A stretch of 40,644 nucleotides of DNA from Tannerellaceae bacterium (GTDB lineage Bacteria; Bacteroidota; Bacteroidia; Bacteroidales; Tannerellaceae). The DNA is taken from assembly GCA_031257015.1 (NCBI GenBank), contig JAIRPK010000071.1:1-40644 (forward strand), written 5' to 3'. Under the pieces are notes generated by a model. The model saw nothing but the letters and a program-made list of their open reading frames with translations, was not told where the DNA came from and ran no database searches. Below, piece by piece: positions 8,063 to 18,302 of the stretch (its first letter is position 1; each line of letters begins with the position of its first letter). Made by a program: the position numbers and the translations under genes.

Positions 8063-11000
8063 TTAGAAGGTTATCGAAAGAGTGCCTCCGAAATAACGTG
8101 TCGGCGGTGATGACGTAAGCGTTGTTACTCCGACTGCGTTGTTGTCATTGGCGCTGAAATCCGGATCGGTGTATTCATTGGACGGGGGCAGGAAGAGGAG
8201 CAGGTTGCGTCCCTGTGCGCTGATGGTAATATCCTGTACGAACCCTGCCGCCAGTTTGTTGACAAACGTTTTCGGCACTTGGTAGCTAATGGCAAGTTCT
8301 CTCCATTTCCAGTAGTTTCCGGAATAGACATAGTTGCTGTAAGCTCCGCTGCGGTTGTACGTTGAGCTTGTCCAGAACGTATATTTCCCGTCTGAGATTG
8401 TTATATTGCTGTTGTTCTCGTAAATTGGATAGCCATCCGCATCGGTTCCTGTCTGGATAACGGAGTTCGGCATGACGAAGCGCTCTCTGTTATAGTATGC
8501 CGAGCGTGCTGAGGCTCCTGAGAAGTCAAGCGACGTAGCCATGCTGGTATTAATTGCATAATATCCGCCCCGGTATTCAAAGACGCTACTGATGGTAAAG
8601 TCCTTCCACTTTATGGCCAGGTCGATGCCTATGCGGTCGCGCGGCGAAGTATTGCCAAGTATGGCGGATTCCGTAGCCTTTGACGGGTAGCCTGTCAATG
8701 GGTTCACTATGATTTTACCGACAAGTTTTGGGTCATTGGGTATTTTCGGGTTGGGGGAATCATAGTCCTTGAACGCGGGGACGCGGTTATAGTCAGTGGT
8801 ATATATTTGATTAATCTCATATCCCTCGATTGCCCATATTATACTGCTGCCGTTTACGCCCAGCTGGGATATTTTATCCCCCTTCTCTTTGCTGCCGTAG
8901 AGGCTGACCAGCATATTCTTGTTGTAAGTATAGTTTATTCCGACCGATACGTTGAGGTCTTTCGTCCGTATGGGATTAAGCCGGAGCGAAGTTTCAAGTC
9001 CGTCATTGGTGACTTCGCCGGTATTTATGAGCATATCGTGATATCCTGTTGTGCGTGCTACCGATGCTTTGATTGTTTGCCCTACGGTACTGGAGTGATA
9101 ATAAGTAAACTGCACTTCGGCGAGGCTTTTCAGCAGTCTGAACTCAGTACCGACTTCCCATCCGGTGGTTATTTCCGGCTTGAGGTTGAGCACGAGCGTT
9201 GTTGGAGCGCGGAAGTTCGTCCCGGAGGAAAAACCCGTCGTTGATGAATATACCGGGTATATATCATAAGGATCAATATTAACGTTTCCAACTCTGGACA
9301 GTCCGGCGCGGAGTTTAAGGTAATCCAGCGCCCCATTGTCTTTTAATGCCTCGATGGCATCCGTGGCGATGAAGGAAATGTCGCCTGCCGGATAGAAGTA
9401 CTCACGATTTTCCGGCGCGAGGAGCGATGTCTTATCATCGCGGCCGGAGAGATGCAGGAACAGATAGTTTCTGTATCCGAAGACGGCATCGAGCCATACT
9501 CCGTAATTACGTTGTCGCAGTATGTGGTTAGGATTCTTTCCGGATGAGATTCCTGTGAAATACTCCTTGTCATAATCCGGCGTGTCGGCATTGTTCAATC
9601 GGTTATTGATGTTGAAAAGGCCGGGGATGAGCAGACCGGTAGCTTCCATGGTCATGCTCTTGGTGTTATCGTTAAAATGCGACCATCCCAAGGTTGCATT
9701 CACTGATATTTCGCCGAAAGTTTTGTTCATCCCAATCTGTGCATCCTGGTTAAGGCGGTAGCGATTGCGCTGGATGTCCATAACGAAACTGCTGGGGTTG
9801 CTTTTGCCCATAACCGTCCTTGCGTAATCACTGTATTGAAAGCCCGGACTGTGTTCATGCGTCTGATAGTAACGATTGGCAAGCGAGGCTCGATAGAGTA
9901 CGTGCAGCCAGGGGAGAATGTTCCATTTCAGTTCGGCCTTGCCTGTCACGTAGGTGTCCTTTCTCTCTGCCCGATAATTGTCTGCCGTCCAATAGGGATT
10001 CGGATACCACGGGTTGTACCATCCTTCCGGGTTCGCATATTTATTGTTGCGCCAGTCCTTGAAATCAGTCAGGGGAACGTTGGCGGACATGTTGTTCAGC
10101 CGGTCGTAAATAGCGGACGTATAGTTGGATATGTCGTAATTGTTTTCGGTGTAGCTGGCGCTGTACGCGAGATTGACGTTCTTCATCAGCTTCTGGTTGT
10201 TGTTGAATCGCACCATTACCCGATTGTACTTGTCTCCCGGTGTTGTACCTGTTGCATCAAAGTATTGTGCTGAGACATAAGATGTGACATTGTCGTTGCC
10301 GAAGCTGAGCGAAATGTCGGACTGGTTTTGCACTCCGGTATCCCAGAACGAAGTCCGTCCGTTTTTCGCCGGCGCATATACGGCGGTTTGCTGCGAGCCG
10401 TCGGCCAATGGATAGCCCAGGTTGCGGACGGTGCCGTCGAAGGCCGGTCCGAACTGTTGATTCTCTACGGGGTCGAACTCCTGTGCGAAAGCTTGGGAGC
10501 CTTGTCCGAAGCGGTCTTGCAGTTTCGGGAAGAAGCTGATGCTTTCCAGCGTTGTGGTATGCGAGACTTTTATTTGTGGCTTTGCGCCCTTCTGCCCTGC
10601 CTTTGTTGTTATGAGCAGAACTCCGTTTGATGCTTCAGAGCCGTAAAGGGCAGAGCCGGAAGCGCCGTTAAGGACTTGAATGTTGTCAATGTCGTTCGGA
10701 TTGATGTTGTTGAGGAACTCGTTAGATACAATGGCATTATCGACGACTATTAACGCCTGGTTATTACCGTTGATGGATCGGTTGCCTCGCAGTACAAGCC
10801 GGTAGTTCGGGTTGACTCCCGAAGATATGGCGTTAACCTGAAGTCCCGGTATCTTGGCCGTAAGTCCTGCGGCCAGCGTTGGCGATTTCCCTGCGGAGAG
10901 TTCGGTGTCGGTAATTTTCACTGTGGCATAGCCCTGTTCGCGGCGTGCGCGGAAGAGACCTCCGGCAGTTACGACCACTTCGTCGAGCGTTTCGACATTT

Positions 11001-11398
11001 TCCCTGAGCGTTATGTTCACGGAGTTTCTCGCATCAGTGACGGTTACTTCCGATGTTTGATACCCTACGAAGTTGGCGACGAGCACCACCGGCAATCGTC
11101 TGGCCGTTGAGAGGGAGAAGTTGCCGTCGAGGTCGGTTATGGCGCCCTCGTTGGCGTTCTTTACATGCACGGTTGCTCCCGTAACAGGCTCGCCGGCGTC
11201 GTCAATAATTTTGCCTCGGATTGTTGTTTGCGCGTACATGGCTGTTGAGAAGATGATGAAAATGAACATGGCCACGCTGGTCGGAAAGTATCCGCCGCGA
11301 CGAGAAGCGTTAGCGCTCTCGTCGCGGTGCAGGCGTGCCTCTGGCGCGCAGGCGTGCCAGCATTTCTGAACGATGTTGTTTTTCGTTTTTTCGGCCAT
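8063..11398 (-). CDS. SusC/RagA-family TonB-linked outer-membrane transporter
   Basis: A transporter of about 1,111 residues. After the signal peptide (Phe-Ile-Phe-Ile-Ile-Phe-Ser-Thr-Ala-Met-Tyr-Ala-Gln) comes a carboxypeptidase-regulatory-like domain (Arg-Gly-Lys-Ile-Ile-Asp-Asp...Gly-Ala-Thr-Val). Next are a TonB-box-like Glu-Thr-Leu-Asp-Glu-Val-Val-Val-Thr-Ala, a plug with the SusC signature (Leu-Arg-Gly-Asn-Arg-Ser-Ile-Asn-Gly-Asn-Asn) and a large barrel ending in Leu-Ser-Ile-Thr-Phe. The start is uncertain. ATG 11398 (Met-Ala-Glu-Lys-Thr-Lys) gives an unusually long, Arg/His/Cys-rich lead of about 45 residues before the hydrophobic core. An in-frame ATG at 11506 would add 36 more unlikely residues. 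Part of the lead is encoded by a palindromic element listed separately. Head of the susC-susD-DUF1735 operon. Confidence 0.93.
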   Translation of the reverse strand: MAEKTKNNIVQKCWHACAPEARLHRDESANASRRGGYFPTSVAMFIFIIFSTAMYAQTTIRGKIIDDAGEPVTGATVHVKNANEGAITDLDGNFSLSTARRLPVVLVANFVGYQTSEVTVTDARNSVNITLRENVETLDEVVVTAGGLFRARREQGYATVKITDTELSAGKSPTLAAGLTAKIPGLQVNAISSGVNPNYRLVLRGNRSINGNNQALIVVDNAIVSNEFLNNINPNDIDNIQVLNGASGSALYGSEASNGVLLITTKAGQKGAKPQIKVSHTTTLESISFFPKLQDRFGQGSQAFAQEFDPVENQQFGPAFDGTVRNLGYPLADGSQQTAVYAPAKNGRTSFWDTGVQNQSDISLSFGNDNVTSYVSAQYFDATGTTPGDKYNRVMVRFNNNQKLMKNVNLAYSASYTENNYDISNYTSAIYDRLNNMSANVPLTDFKDWRNNKYANPEGWYNPWYPNPYWTADNYRAERKDTYVTGKAELKWNILPWLHVLYRASLANRYYQTHEHSPGFQYSDYARTVMGKSNPSSFVMDIQRNRYRLNQDAQIGMNKTFGEISVNATLGWSHFNDNTKSMTMEATGLLIPGLFNINNRLNNADTPDYDKEYFTGISSGKNPNHILRQRNYGVWLDAVFGYRNYLFLHLSGRDDKTSLLAPENREYFYPAGDISFIATDAIEALKDNGALDYLKLRAGLSRVGNVNIDPYDIYPVYSSTTGFSSGTNFRAPTTLVLNLKPEITTGWEVGTEFRLLKSLAEVQFTYYHSSTVGQTIKASVARTTGYHDMLINTGEVTNDGLETSLRLNPIRTKDLNVSVGINYTYNKNMLVSLYGSKEKGDKISQLGVNGSSIIWAIEGYEINQIYTTDYNRVPAFKDYDSPNPKIPNDPKLVGKIIVNPLTGYPSKATESAILGNTSPRDRIGIDLAIKWKDFTISSVFEYRGGYYAINTSMATSLDFSGASARSAYYNRERFVMPNSVIQTGTDADGYPIYENNSNITISDGKYTFWTSSTYNRSGAYSNYVYSGNYWKWRELAISYQVPKTFVNKLAAGFVQDITISAQGRNLLLFLPPSNEYTDPDFSANDNNAVGVTTLTSSPPTRYFGGTLSITF
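11295..11327. repeat. Palindromic element inside the susC signal-peptide region
   Basis: CCGCGACGAG (11295-11304) pairs perfectly with 11318-11327. The loop holds a further AGCG/CGCT pairing with one bulged A, so a 14-bp hairpin can form within 33 nt of coding DNA. Just upstream in the gene (11329-11358) an 11-nt GCAGGCGTGCC occurs twice in direct order. The stretch is clearly GC-richer than the surrounding code and encodes the odd lead residues Ala-Pro-Glu-Ala-Arg-Leu-His-Arg-Asp-Glu-Ser-Ala-Asn-Ala-Ser-Arg-Arg. It resembles an in-frame palindromic insertion. Confidence 0.6.
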
Positions 11399-11894
11399 GT
11401 TCGCCGTGGAGGGCGAAGGTCTGTTCCGTCTGGCTGATGTTAGTCTAAGCCATATTTGGCTTCGGATGTTCGGTGAACTTCCATTTAATTCTGATTTGCT
11501 TGTCATAATTAATTGTTCTTAGGATAAAAAATTCACATGCGTTATATAAAACTTATTATTAAATCATTAGTATAATCTCGTTAGCAAAGGACGTGCGTAT
11601 TATCCAGAGTGCACATACCGTCAGCATGGTATTTATTTTAGTCCTGCAAAAGAAACAGTTTTTAAGTTAAACTCCAAATATTTTCTCAAAATGATTCTAA
11701 AATCCTTCTGTTTATAGCATTGCGTAAACCTGAAGGCAATATAGTTTGCATCGTGTACAAATCTGCCAGGCCGCTTGTTCGCCTTTGTCGTCCTTATACA
11801 TTAATATTATAGTACTCCGGATTGCATTTGTCGAGGCATTTGTAAAAGGCGATTATTCTTCCGGTCAGGTTGGTGAACGACATGGACAAAGATG
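11399..11894. other. Upstream region of susC, no gene seen
   Basis: This stretch holds the possible 5' extension of susC (to 11506) and then AT-rich DNA. I see no convincing TAnnTTTG element, no gene with start and coding character, and no RNA gene. Confidence 0.5.
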
Positions 11895-12285
11895 ATTTTT
11901 GCGCTGAGCATGTTCGCCCACGTGGTGGGAAAACCTGATTTCAGTCCGGATCGTGTTGGCCGACATGGTGGGAAGATATGATTTCGGTTCGGATCATGTT
12001 AGTCCACGTGGTGGGACGATTCGTTTTGTCAGTCGATCATGGTGTCCCTCCATGTGGGAAAAGACAATTTGACAGCGGATCATGTTGTCCCCCCTTGTGG
12101 GAAAGTCTGTTTTTGGTTCGGAGCATGGTGTCCTCCCTGGTGGGACGATATGTTTTTGGTTCAGATCATGATGTCCCACCTTGTGGGAAGGTTTTCCGGC
12201 GCTTTGTGGAGGCTTTGTCTCCCCTGTGGTCAAGTCTGTTTTTCGGTTTGCGGATGTTTGTCCTGGTGGTGGACTTCAACGGTTC
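11895..12285. repeat. 43-nt non-coding tandem array, nine units (family A, copy 1)
   Basis: The anchor TGGGA, or a near variant, falls at 11926, 11969, 12012, 12055, 12098, 12141, 12184, 12227 and 12270: eight consecutive spacings of exactly 43 nt. Units look like TGGGACGATATGTTTTTGG, then TTCAGATCATGATGTCCC. Each contains an imperfect palindrome of the type TCCC(A/C)CCnnGGTGGGA. Unit sequences diverge considerably while spacing is invariant; the last two units are most decayed. The array lies between the divergent susC and AAA-ATPase genes. 43 is not a multiple of three, so it cannot encode a repeated peptide. The same family recurs at 35.44-35.78 kb. Confidence 0.92.
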
Positions 12286-12620
12286 GCTTGAGCATCATTA
12301 TGATGTTTTTCGCAGGTTATAGTGCACAAAAAATGTTAAAAGTTTATATCCTCCGTGGAGCAAAGTGCTTTTTTTATCTCCTGAATAGCCCCCGTTTGAG
12401 GTTCAAAATCATTTTATCATTTCTCGCCATAGTGGTTTATCGTAGTACTTGCAATGCAGCGTTAAATTGCGATAGTCTGCGTTAAGTGCCGCACTCTTTT
12501 GAAAAATCAGGATGCTGTACAAGTACAGATTTCATGGTCATTTAATGAGGTATTCGTTAAAACTTGAAGGGTAAAATGCTTGAAATGTTGAGATGTTTTG
12601 TAAAGTAACGGATTAGACGT

Positions 12621-12650
12621 TTTATAAATTCAAAAAAACAAGTAACTTCG
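12621..12650 (+). promoter_or_regulatory. Possible promoter of the AAA/DUF4143 ATPase gene
   Basis: TAACTTCG (12643-12650), a 7/8 match to TAnnTTTG, is preceded after 19 nt by TTT (12621-12623). The inferred start point at about 12657 gives a 34-nt leader. Confidence 0.35.
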
Positions 12651-12690
12651 CGTAAAGTTTTCACCTAAAAAGTAACAAGAATAAAATTAA

Positions 12691-13923
12691 ATGAATGTAA
12701 CGAATTACCCGAAAAGAGAAAAATACCTGAAAAGAATCAAACCACTTATTGGACAGCCGAACTTCGTAAAAATCTTCACCGGACCGAGAAAGGTCGGAAA
12801 AACTATCCTCCTTCGCCATATTATGGAAGAAATAAAGAGCGTGAATCCTGAGGCACATATAATATATGTGAATGCTGAGGTAAAAAAATACTGGAACATA
12901 AAAGACGGCAAAGATCTTTATCAGTATATTCATCCGCAGATAACGGGCTGCACGCAAGACAAATTCCTTTTTTTGGACGAGCTTCAGGAAATCGACGGTT
13001 ACCAAGGTGCTTTAAGCGCGTTTTATGCAGATAAACAGTGTGACATATATTGTACGAGCAGCAGCAGTAACTTGATTACAGGCGAGCTTATTTCCTATTT
13101 AATAGGCAAGACTCTAAACCTCGCGGTTCACCCATTGGATTATCGTGAATTTATGGATTTTCACAGTCTGGAGAACAGTCGCGAGACGTTGGATAAATAT
13201 TTGCACTTTGGGGGATTGCCTGCGCTTAGACTGGTGGGCTTGTCTGCCGACATGGCCTATGAGTTTCTCCGTCTCTGCTACTACTCAATTATGTTTCAGG
13301 GACTAATCGGATATGAAAAGCTAAGGAACGTAGATTCCCTGGACTTTTTGATCAATTATTTGATTGAGAATACAGGCTCCATCTTTACCGGTTGCAATCT
13401 CAGCAGCACGTTGAAAGCCAAGAAGATTGACATAGCTGTTCCGGTCGTAATTAACTATCTCAAAGCAATAGCGAATAACTATTTTATTCACAAAGTGAAC
13501 CGTATTGACTTCAATGCTCGCATATTCGGTCGTGGCGAGAAATATTTCTTTGAGGATCTCGGATTACGCAATGCGCTGGCAAACGATCGCCAGATAGGAC
13601 AAGATACTCACAAGCTGATAGAGAACGCTGTCTTCCTGAGTCTTCTTTATAATGACTATAAAGTTTTTTCCCCGAAGCAGAGCGACAAGCATGTCGACAA
13701 GGAGTTGAGCTTTATGGGAACCAGGGAAGGAAAAAGATGCTACATCGCCGTAGAGACAAGCATCGCCGATGAGGAGAAGCGAGCGAAAGTCATAAGTAAT
13801 TTTGAACTTGTAGATGAGAGTTCGCCGAAATACATTGTTACTCTCGACGACGATATAGTCAATGACGATTATAACGGCATTCACCATATTAATCTTCGTG
13901 ATTTTCTTTTGCAGGAAATCTAA
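12691..13923 (+). CDS. AAA_14/DUF4143-type P-loop ATPase
   Basis: A 410-residue cytoplasmic protein. Walker A is Gly-Pro-Arg-Lys-Val-Gly-Lys-Thr (31-38). Walker B is Phe-Leu-Phe-Leu-Asp-Glu-Leu-Gln-Glu (92-100). A Ser-Ser-Ser-Ser-Asn sensor-like segment follows near residue 123. The C-terminal half has the DUF4143 layout: Pro-Leu-Asp-Tyr-Arg-Glu-Phe, Gly-Gly-Leu-Pro-Ala, and an end-domain where Tyr-Phe-Phe-Glu-Asp-Leu-Gly-Leu-Arg-Asn and Val-Asp-Lys-Glu-Leu-Ser-Phe precede a nuclease-like beta strand. Such ATPases are very common in Bacteroidetes and their function is unresolved; proposals include defence, toxin-like and DNA-processing roles. The gene stands alone, flanked by the 43-nt array upstream and a terminator downstream. 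Start chosen because it is the first ATG after the putative promoter and gives the normal N-terminus. Confidence 0.9.
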   Translation: MNVTNYPKREKYLKRIKPLIGQPNFVKIFTGPRKVGKTILLRHIMEEIKSVNPEAHIIYVNAEVKKYWNIKDGKDLYQYIHPQITGCTQDKFLFLDELQEIDGYQGALSAFYADKQCDIYCTSSSSNLITGELISYLIGKTLNLAVHPLDYREFMDFHSLENSRETLDKYLHFGGLPALRLVGLSADMAYEFLRLCYYSIMFQGLIGYEKLRNVDSLDFLINYLIENTGSIFTGCNLSSTLKAKKIDIAVPVVINYLKAIANNYFIHKVNRIDFNARIFGRGEKYFFEDLGLRNALANDRQIGQDTHKLIENAVFLSLLYNDYKVFSPKQSDKHVDKELSFMGTREGKRCYIAVETSIADEEKRAKVISNFELVDESSPKYIVTLDDDIVNDDYNGIHHINLRDFLLQEI

Positions 13924-13952
13924 AGATATGCTCTTCATTGCTTGTAAAAGTG

Positions 13953-13977
13953 CCCTGCATTTCTGATAAATGCAGGG
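13953..13977 (+). terminator. Terminator after the AAA/DUF4143 gene
   Basis: CCCTGCATTT (13953-13962) pairs perfectly with AAATGCAGGG (13968-13977) over a 5-nt loop, 30 nt after the stop codon. The downstream tract GCGCTTGTTGTTAT is only moderately U-rich. Confidence 0.75.
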
Positions 13978-13984
13978 CGCTTGT

Positions 13985-14513
13985 TGTTATATGCGATGCG
14001 AAGAAAACAGACGGTTAAATCCCATGGATGCCTGTCCGGATTTGCAGGAGTTAGTGTTGGAAATAGATGTTTGAGAATCATATTAACTTTAGAATATTGA
14101 TATGTCCGGAGGTATGATTACTCATTAATTAATCGACGGAGAATAGTCCCGGCGGAAGTTTAACGAGATAAATAAAATGCTTGTTAAAGATAACGGAGTA
14201 TTTCGATTTAAACCGGCGTTTATTTTAATTTATCCATGTTTTATTCCAATAATAGCAGTTTGAATTTCCGGCAAGTCCACAGCAATTACCATTATGTTAT
14301 TCCCGATTATGGGGTTAGTCTTCTCTGAAAACAATGCTCAAATATTCCGAAATGGTATCAATCAACCTGGAAGGGAACAATTACAAATCTCCCACTCACT
14401 TGTATATTCCACATTCATTTCCTTTCCAGACATAGACAAAATGTCTTCCGGCAGACGTGGCGAAGGCGATTGCGACGATAACGGGCACGCCGGCAGACAA
14501 TGATAAATTTAAT
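13985..14513. other. Intergenic stretch of about 530 nt, nothing recognised
   Basis: AT-rich DNA between the ATPase terminator and the pentapeptide operon. A 69-codon frame at 14294-14503 has no recognisable domain or signal and I do not call it. No tRNA, repeat array or conserved RNA element is visible. Confidence 0.5.
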
Positions 14514-14521
14514 TACATTTG
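14514..14521 (+). promoter_or_regulatory. -7 promoter element of the pentapeptide/SGNH/MBOAT operon
   Basis: TACATTTG is a perfect TAnnTTTG match. The start codon at 14545 would follow an inferred start point at about 14528, giving a leader of about 17 nt. No TTG is found 19-21 nt upstream, so only the -7 half is supported. Confidence 0.45.
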
Positions 14522-14544
14522 CGCTTAATTAATTATCATCATTT

Positions 14545-16899
14545 ATGAACCAAGAGAATAAAGAATGTCGTTGGAGGCAATACGGATTGTGGCTCGCCCT
14601 GCTCAGCTTATTCTTATCGCCGTTTATTTTGATAGCCTTCGGACAAATCACACACATATATATAGCCGACTTATACACCTTCGGTCTTTCATCCCCCAAG
14701 GATGCCCTCCTGATTTGGACATCCATATTCATCGCCCTGGCGCTAGGCGTCCTGACCATGCAAATGAAGCGCAAGCTCGTCGCCCAAAAGGAACACCTTG
14801 TCCTCCTGAACGCCCAAAACGAAATTGAAGCCGTCAACCAGCAAAACACGCAATACACCCAATCAGTAGAAATGCTGTCCTCCGTTGAGGCCACCACGAG
14901 GCTGGGCGGGGCGCACAATCTCTGCATCCTTGCCAATGCTCATCCGGAGAAATATGAGCCAACCGTCTTTGCTCTACTCTGCCGAAATTTGCGAACCAAT
15001 AGTTGTAAGATGCGCAATACCGACGAGACTCCCATGTTGCTCAACTTGTTGTTCGGCAGTAACGAAGCTCTCATCTCCCTCGGCAAATACCCCATCGAGC
15101 TTCAGGAAGCCGACTTTGTTGAAATACGGACAAAGAATCTCAATCTTGCGTATGCCGATTTGGAGCGCTCCATCCTGGACTACGCCATGATAAGCGACGT
15201 TCAGTTCCAGCACGCCTCTTTCCGAGCATCTCTTCTCCGCCATGTTTACCTGGAAAATGTTAATCTGAGCGAGGCGAACATGACGGCTGTCGATATGAAG
15301 AAGGCAGTCCTCGCTCAGTGCATACTCGTTAAGACCGATTTTTCCCATGCTTCCCTGACAGGATTACAGGCCAAGGCTTCGCAACTAACCAATGCCTGCA
15401 TGGTTGGAGCCGATTTGGTTCAATCCGCCTGGACAGACGTCATTATGGACGGAGCCAATCTTGCTTATGCAACGATGGTATCCGCCAGGTTCTTCAACTG
15501 CGGTCTTCGATACGCGAACCTTTCCGGTTCGAACCTTTCCGCGATCCACTTCTCCGGCACTGTGTTAGACGGAGCAAACATGAACGAAACAAACCTGGAG
15601 GATGCGCAACTGGATAAGGTGTCAATGAAAAATGTATCCATGGAAAAAGCGACTGTCAGGCGTACCAGTATTTCCGGCGCCGACCTCTGCTCGGCCTCTC
15701 TCGTTGGTGCAGTCCTTGAGAATGTGCAGATGAAGGGCGTCATGGCCCGCCAAGCTGTTTTCATCAATGCTCGCCTTGTCAGCGTCGATCTCTCCGGGGC
15801 AGATATGCAGGATGCAAATCTTTCCGGTACGTATTTGGAGGCGATAGAATTTCGCGACGCCCTTCTCCGTGGGATGAACATGGAAAAAGCGGTTATAAAG
15901 CATACAGATCTCTCGCATATAAAACTCCCAGCCTGCACCCTTTATGCTGTATCTATCGAAGCCGCCAATATGCAGGGCTGTGTTTTGGAAGCGTCCAACC
16001 TCAGCCGCGCACAAATGCCGCGCACGGACTTGCGAAACGCGAACCTGAACCGCACTCGCATGGTTGATACCAACCTTGCCGAGTCACAACTCGATGGAGC
16101 ATCTTTGGAAAAAGCGAATCTTGAAAGAGCGAACCTGCGCAAAGCAACCCTCGTAGCCGCCATAATGGAAGACGTAAACCTTGCTGGTGCCGACCTCGAA
16201 CAGGCAAATCTCGAACAGGCGCGGATGCCAAAGGCAAACTTGCGACAAGCGAATCTCCGCGGGGCCAATCTCCGTGGTGCCCTGATAGAACGTTCCACAT
16301 TAACGGCAACCATCCTTGACGAAACGAACATGGAACACGCCTCCGTCAACCGTTCTAATCTGGTCAAAGCGTCCATAAGAAAAGTATATGCCGTAGAAGC
16401 CGACATCGAAAAATGCAATCTTACAGGTGCCAACCTGGTCGAAGCCAATATGACTGAAGCTAATCTCCGCTACTCAATCTTTGCAGAAGCAAGTCTTGAC
16501 AATTCCATCTTCGTCAATGCCCATCTCGATAAGGCCGTCCTGGATAAAGCGATCATGACCGCCGCCGACTTTTCCGGCGCCAGCCTAAGTGGAGCCTCCC
16601 TGGCCGCCTCATTTATGAATCGGACCAATCTAAGCAGGGCCGATCTTCAGGAAGCGGGACTCGAACGTGCATATCTTGTTGAGGCCAATCTTACCGATGC
16701 AAGTCTCAAATGGGCCAACCTCGTATGGGCCAATTTGGAGAAAGCTGACCTCAGCGGAGCCAATCTCGTCGGAGCGAATCTAAACGGAGCCAACCTTGTC
16801 GGGGCTAATCTTGAAAACGCTAATCTTGAAAATGTGAACTTCAAAAATGCAAACCTCAAAAACGCCAATCTCAAAGGAACAATACTGGAACAAGAATGA
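14545..16899 (+). CDS. Giant membrane-anchored pentapeptide-repeat protein
   Basis: A 784-residue protein. Two transmembrane segments lie at about 14-34 and 54-73, then a Lys/Gln-rich, likely coiled-coil linker (75-108). A [11 protein letters not shown] segment (118-150) resembles the short helical motif that often precedes pentapeptide repeats. From about residue 187 to the end nearly all sequence fits A(N/D)LxX pentapeptides, roughly 600 residues or about 30 coils of a right-handed quadrilateral beta-helix. The repeats are regular at the C-terminus (Gly-Ala-Asn-Leu-Val-Gly-Ala-Asn-Leu) and more diverged in the middle. Which side of the inner membrane the helix faces is not readable from sequence. 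The stop overlaps the next start by four bases (16896-16899), so it is coupled to the SGNH/MBOAT genes. A scaffold role for an O-acylation complex is inference; most pentapeptide proteins have unknown function. Confidence 0.9.
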   Translation: MNQENKECRWRQYGLWLALLSLFLSPFILIAFGQITHIYIADLYTFGLSSPKDALLIWTSIFIALALGVLTMQMKRKLVAQKEHLVLLNAQNEIEAVNQQNTQYTQSVEMLSSVEATTRLGGAHNLCILANAHPEKYEPTVFALLCRNLRTNSCKMRNTDETPMLLNLLFGSNEALISLGKYPIELQEADFVEIRTKNLNLAYADLERSILDYAMISDVQFQHASFRASLLRHVYLENVNLSEANMTAVDMKKAVLAQCILVKTDFSHASLTGLQAKASQLTNACMVGADLVQSAWTDVIMDGANLAYATMVSARFFNCGLRYANLSGSNLSAIHFSGTVLDGANMNETNLEDAQLDKVSMKNVSMEKATVRRTSISGADLCSASLVGAVLENVQMKGVMARQAVFINARLVSVDLSGADMQDANLSGTYLEAIEFRDALLRGMNMEKAVIKHTDLSHIKLPACTLYAVSIEAANMQGCVLEASNLSRAQMPRTDLRNANLNRTRMVDTNLAESQLDGASLEKANLERANLRKATLVAAIMEDVNLAGADLEQANLEQARMPKANLRQANLRGANLRGALIERSTLTATILDETNMEHASVNRSNLVKASIRKVYAVEADIEKCNLTGANLVEANMTEANLRYSIFAEASLDNSIFVNAHLDKAVLDKAIMTAADFSGASLSGASLAASFMNRTNLSRADLQEAGLERAYLVEANLTDASLKWANLVWANLEKADLSGANLVGANLNGANLVGANLENANLENVNFKNANLKNANLKGTILEQE

Positions 16900-18302
16900 A
16901 TAAAGATTACATGCCTCGCACATTGTTGCTGCTCCTCCTCGTCTTTGTCGGATGCTGGGCGCTATCCTGGCTCCCGTCTTCCATCTTTGGACAAAAAATC
17001 AAGAAAGTGGATTTGCTCGCCGATCTCCGTCCGCAACCAGCCGACACTACAATGGATCAGCTCCGTGCTCAACTCAACAACATTCCGCTTCCCGACAATT
17101 CTGAACCGCTTCCCTCTGATACAACCAGCCTCTCCTCCGCCCGCCGCGATTCCCTTGTCCAAGCCATAAACAAACCCACAGCCGGAGCATACGCTAACGG
17201 CGAACGAATCGAAGATTATACTGACAACCATAGTGCACTCCAGCGTTTCTTTAAGGCCCTGCGTACTTCAAGACAGTCTCCCGTACGCATCGCTTTTCTC
17301 GGTGATTCCTTTATTGAAGGCGACATCCTCGTTGGCGACTTTCGCAATACCCTCCAGAAAAATTTCGGCGGGCATGGCGTTGGATTCGTTCCCATCTCCT
17401 CAGTCGTCGCCCAATATCGCTCAACGGTACTCATGAAAAGCTCCGGATGGAAAACTCTAACGCTACTTACCGACCGACAGCAATCTTACGCCATCCCCGG
17501 ACAGCTCTTTGAAACCACCGCTGACATTGCCTCTCTCTACTTCCAAAACGGTTCTGCATATTCCACCATACAAACTGTCAGCACCCTCAAACTCATATAC
17601 GATCGCTGCGACAACACATTTGTCCAACTCATCCTCAATGCCGCCGACACCATGGACGTATCCCTCCCGCCGACCGACAAAATCACACAATATACATTCA
17701 ATGCAGATACAATAAGAACCTGCACTATATCCTTCTCTGACGCCAAAAATCTTCGTGCCCTAGGTGTAGCTCTCGAAGAACCAACAGGTGTTACCGTCGA
17801 CAACCACGCCTTGCGCGGCAACTCAGGCCTTCCCCTCGCCAACCTGGACCCAGCCTCCTGCCAGGCATGGAACGAAATTCGCCCATACGACCTAATCATC
17901 CTCCAGTACGGTCTCAATGTAGCAGACGAAAATACACTCGACTACAATTGGTACGCTTCCCGGATGACTGCCGTAGTAAACTCACTCCGCGACCTCTTCC
18001 CGATGAGCGATATCCTCCTCCTGGGCGTATCTGACCGCTGCAGCCAATACGATGGCGACTTCAAGACTATTCCTGCTGTCCTTGCCCTCCTCAACGCTCA
18101 ACGTCGCATCGCTCGCCAAGCTCGCATCGCCTTTTGGAACACCTTTGGTGCCATGGGCGGCGAAAACTCCATGACGCACTATGTCGCCAACGGTTGGGCA
18201 GGCAAAGACTACACGCATCTCACCTACCGGGGCGGTTCCGAAATCTCAAAGAAACTACTTAAAGCCCTTATGAAAGAAAAAGAATACTATGACAACTACT
18301 AA
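16896..18302 (+). CDS. SGNH/GDSL-fold membrane-anchored protein 1
   Basis: A 468-residue protein with an N-terminal membrane anchor or signal (residues 7-28), a Ser/Thr/Pro-rich linker (45-95) and an SGNH hydrolase domain. Block I is [10 protein letters not shown] with the nucleophile Ser138. Block III looks like Leu-Gln-Tyr-Gly-Leu-Asn. Block V is Asp438-Tyr-Thr-His441, the catalytic Asp-x-x-His pair. SGNH proteins paired with MBOAT acyltransferases move or remove acyl groups on extracytoplasmic polysaccharides or peptidoglycan (AlgJ/AlgX and PatB types). It overlaps the pentapeptide gene upstream and the second SGNH gene downstream. The acceptor substrate is unknown. Confidence 0.85.
   Translation: MNKDYMPRTLLLLLLVFVGCWALSWLPSSIFGQKIKKVDLLADLRPQPADTTMDQLRAQLNNIPLPDNSEPLPSDTTSLSSARRDSLVQAINKPTAGAYANGERIEDYTDNHSALQRFFKALRTSRQSPVRIAFLGDSFIEGDILVGDFRNTLQKNFGGHGVGFVPISSVVAQYRSTVLMKSSGWKTLTLLTDRQQSYAIPGQLFETTADIASLYFQNGSAYSTIQTVSTLKLIYDRCDNTFVQLILNAADTMDVSLPPTDKITQYTFNADTIRTCTISFSDAKNLRALGVALEEPTGVTVDNHALRGNSGLPLANLDPASCQAWNEIRPYDLIILQYGLNVADENTLDYNWYASRMTAVVNSLRDLFPMSDILLLGVSDRCSQYDGDFKTIPAVLALLNAQRRIARQARIAFWNTFGAMGGENSMTHYVANGWAGKDYTHLTYRGGSEISKKLLKALMKEKEYYDNY

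Noticed and set aside
11399..11506. Longer susC starting at ATG 11506
   Set aside because: It would put about 80 residues before the signal core; no known SusC has such a leader, so ATG 11398 is preferred though still uncertain.
11895..12285. CRISPR array
   Set aside because: Regular spacing suggested it, but the 'spacers' are as similar to each other as the 'repeats', units diverge gradually, and no cas gene is near. The same holds for 5.3, 26.9 and 35.4 kb.
14294..14503. A 69-codon frame upstream of the pentapeptide gene
   Set aside because: No recognisable domain, composition like the surrounding non-coding DNA, no promoter.
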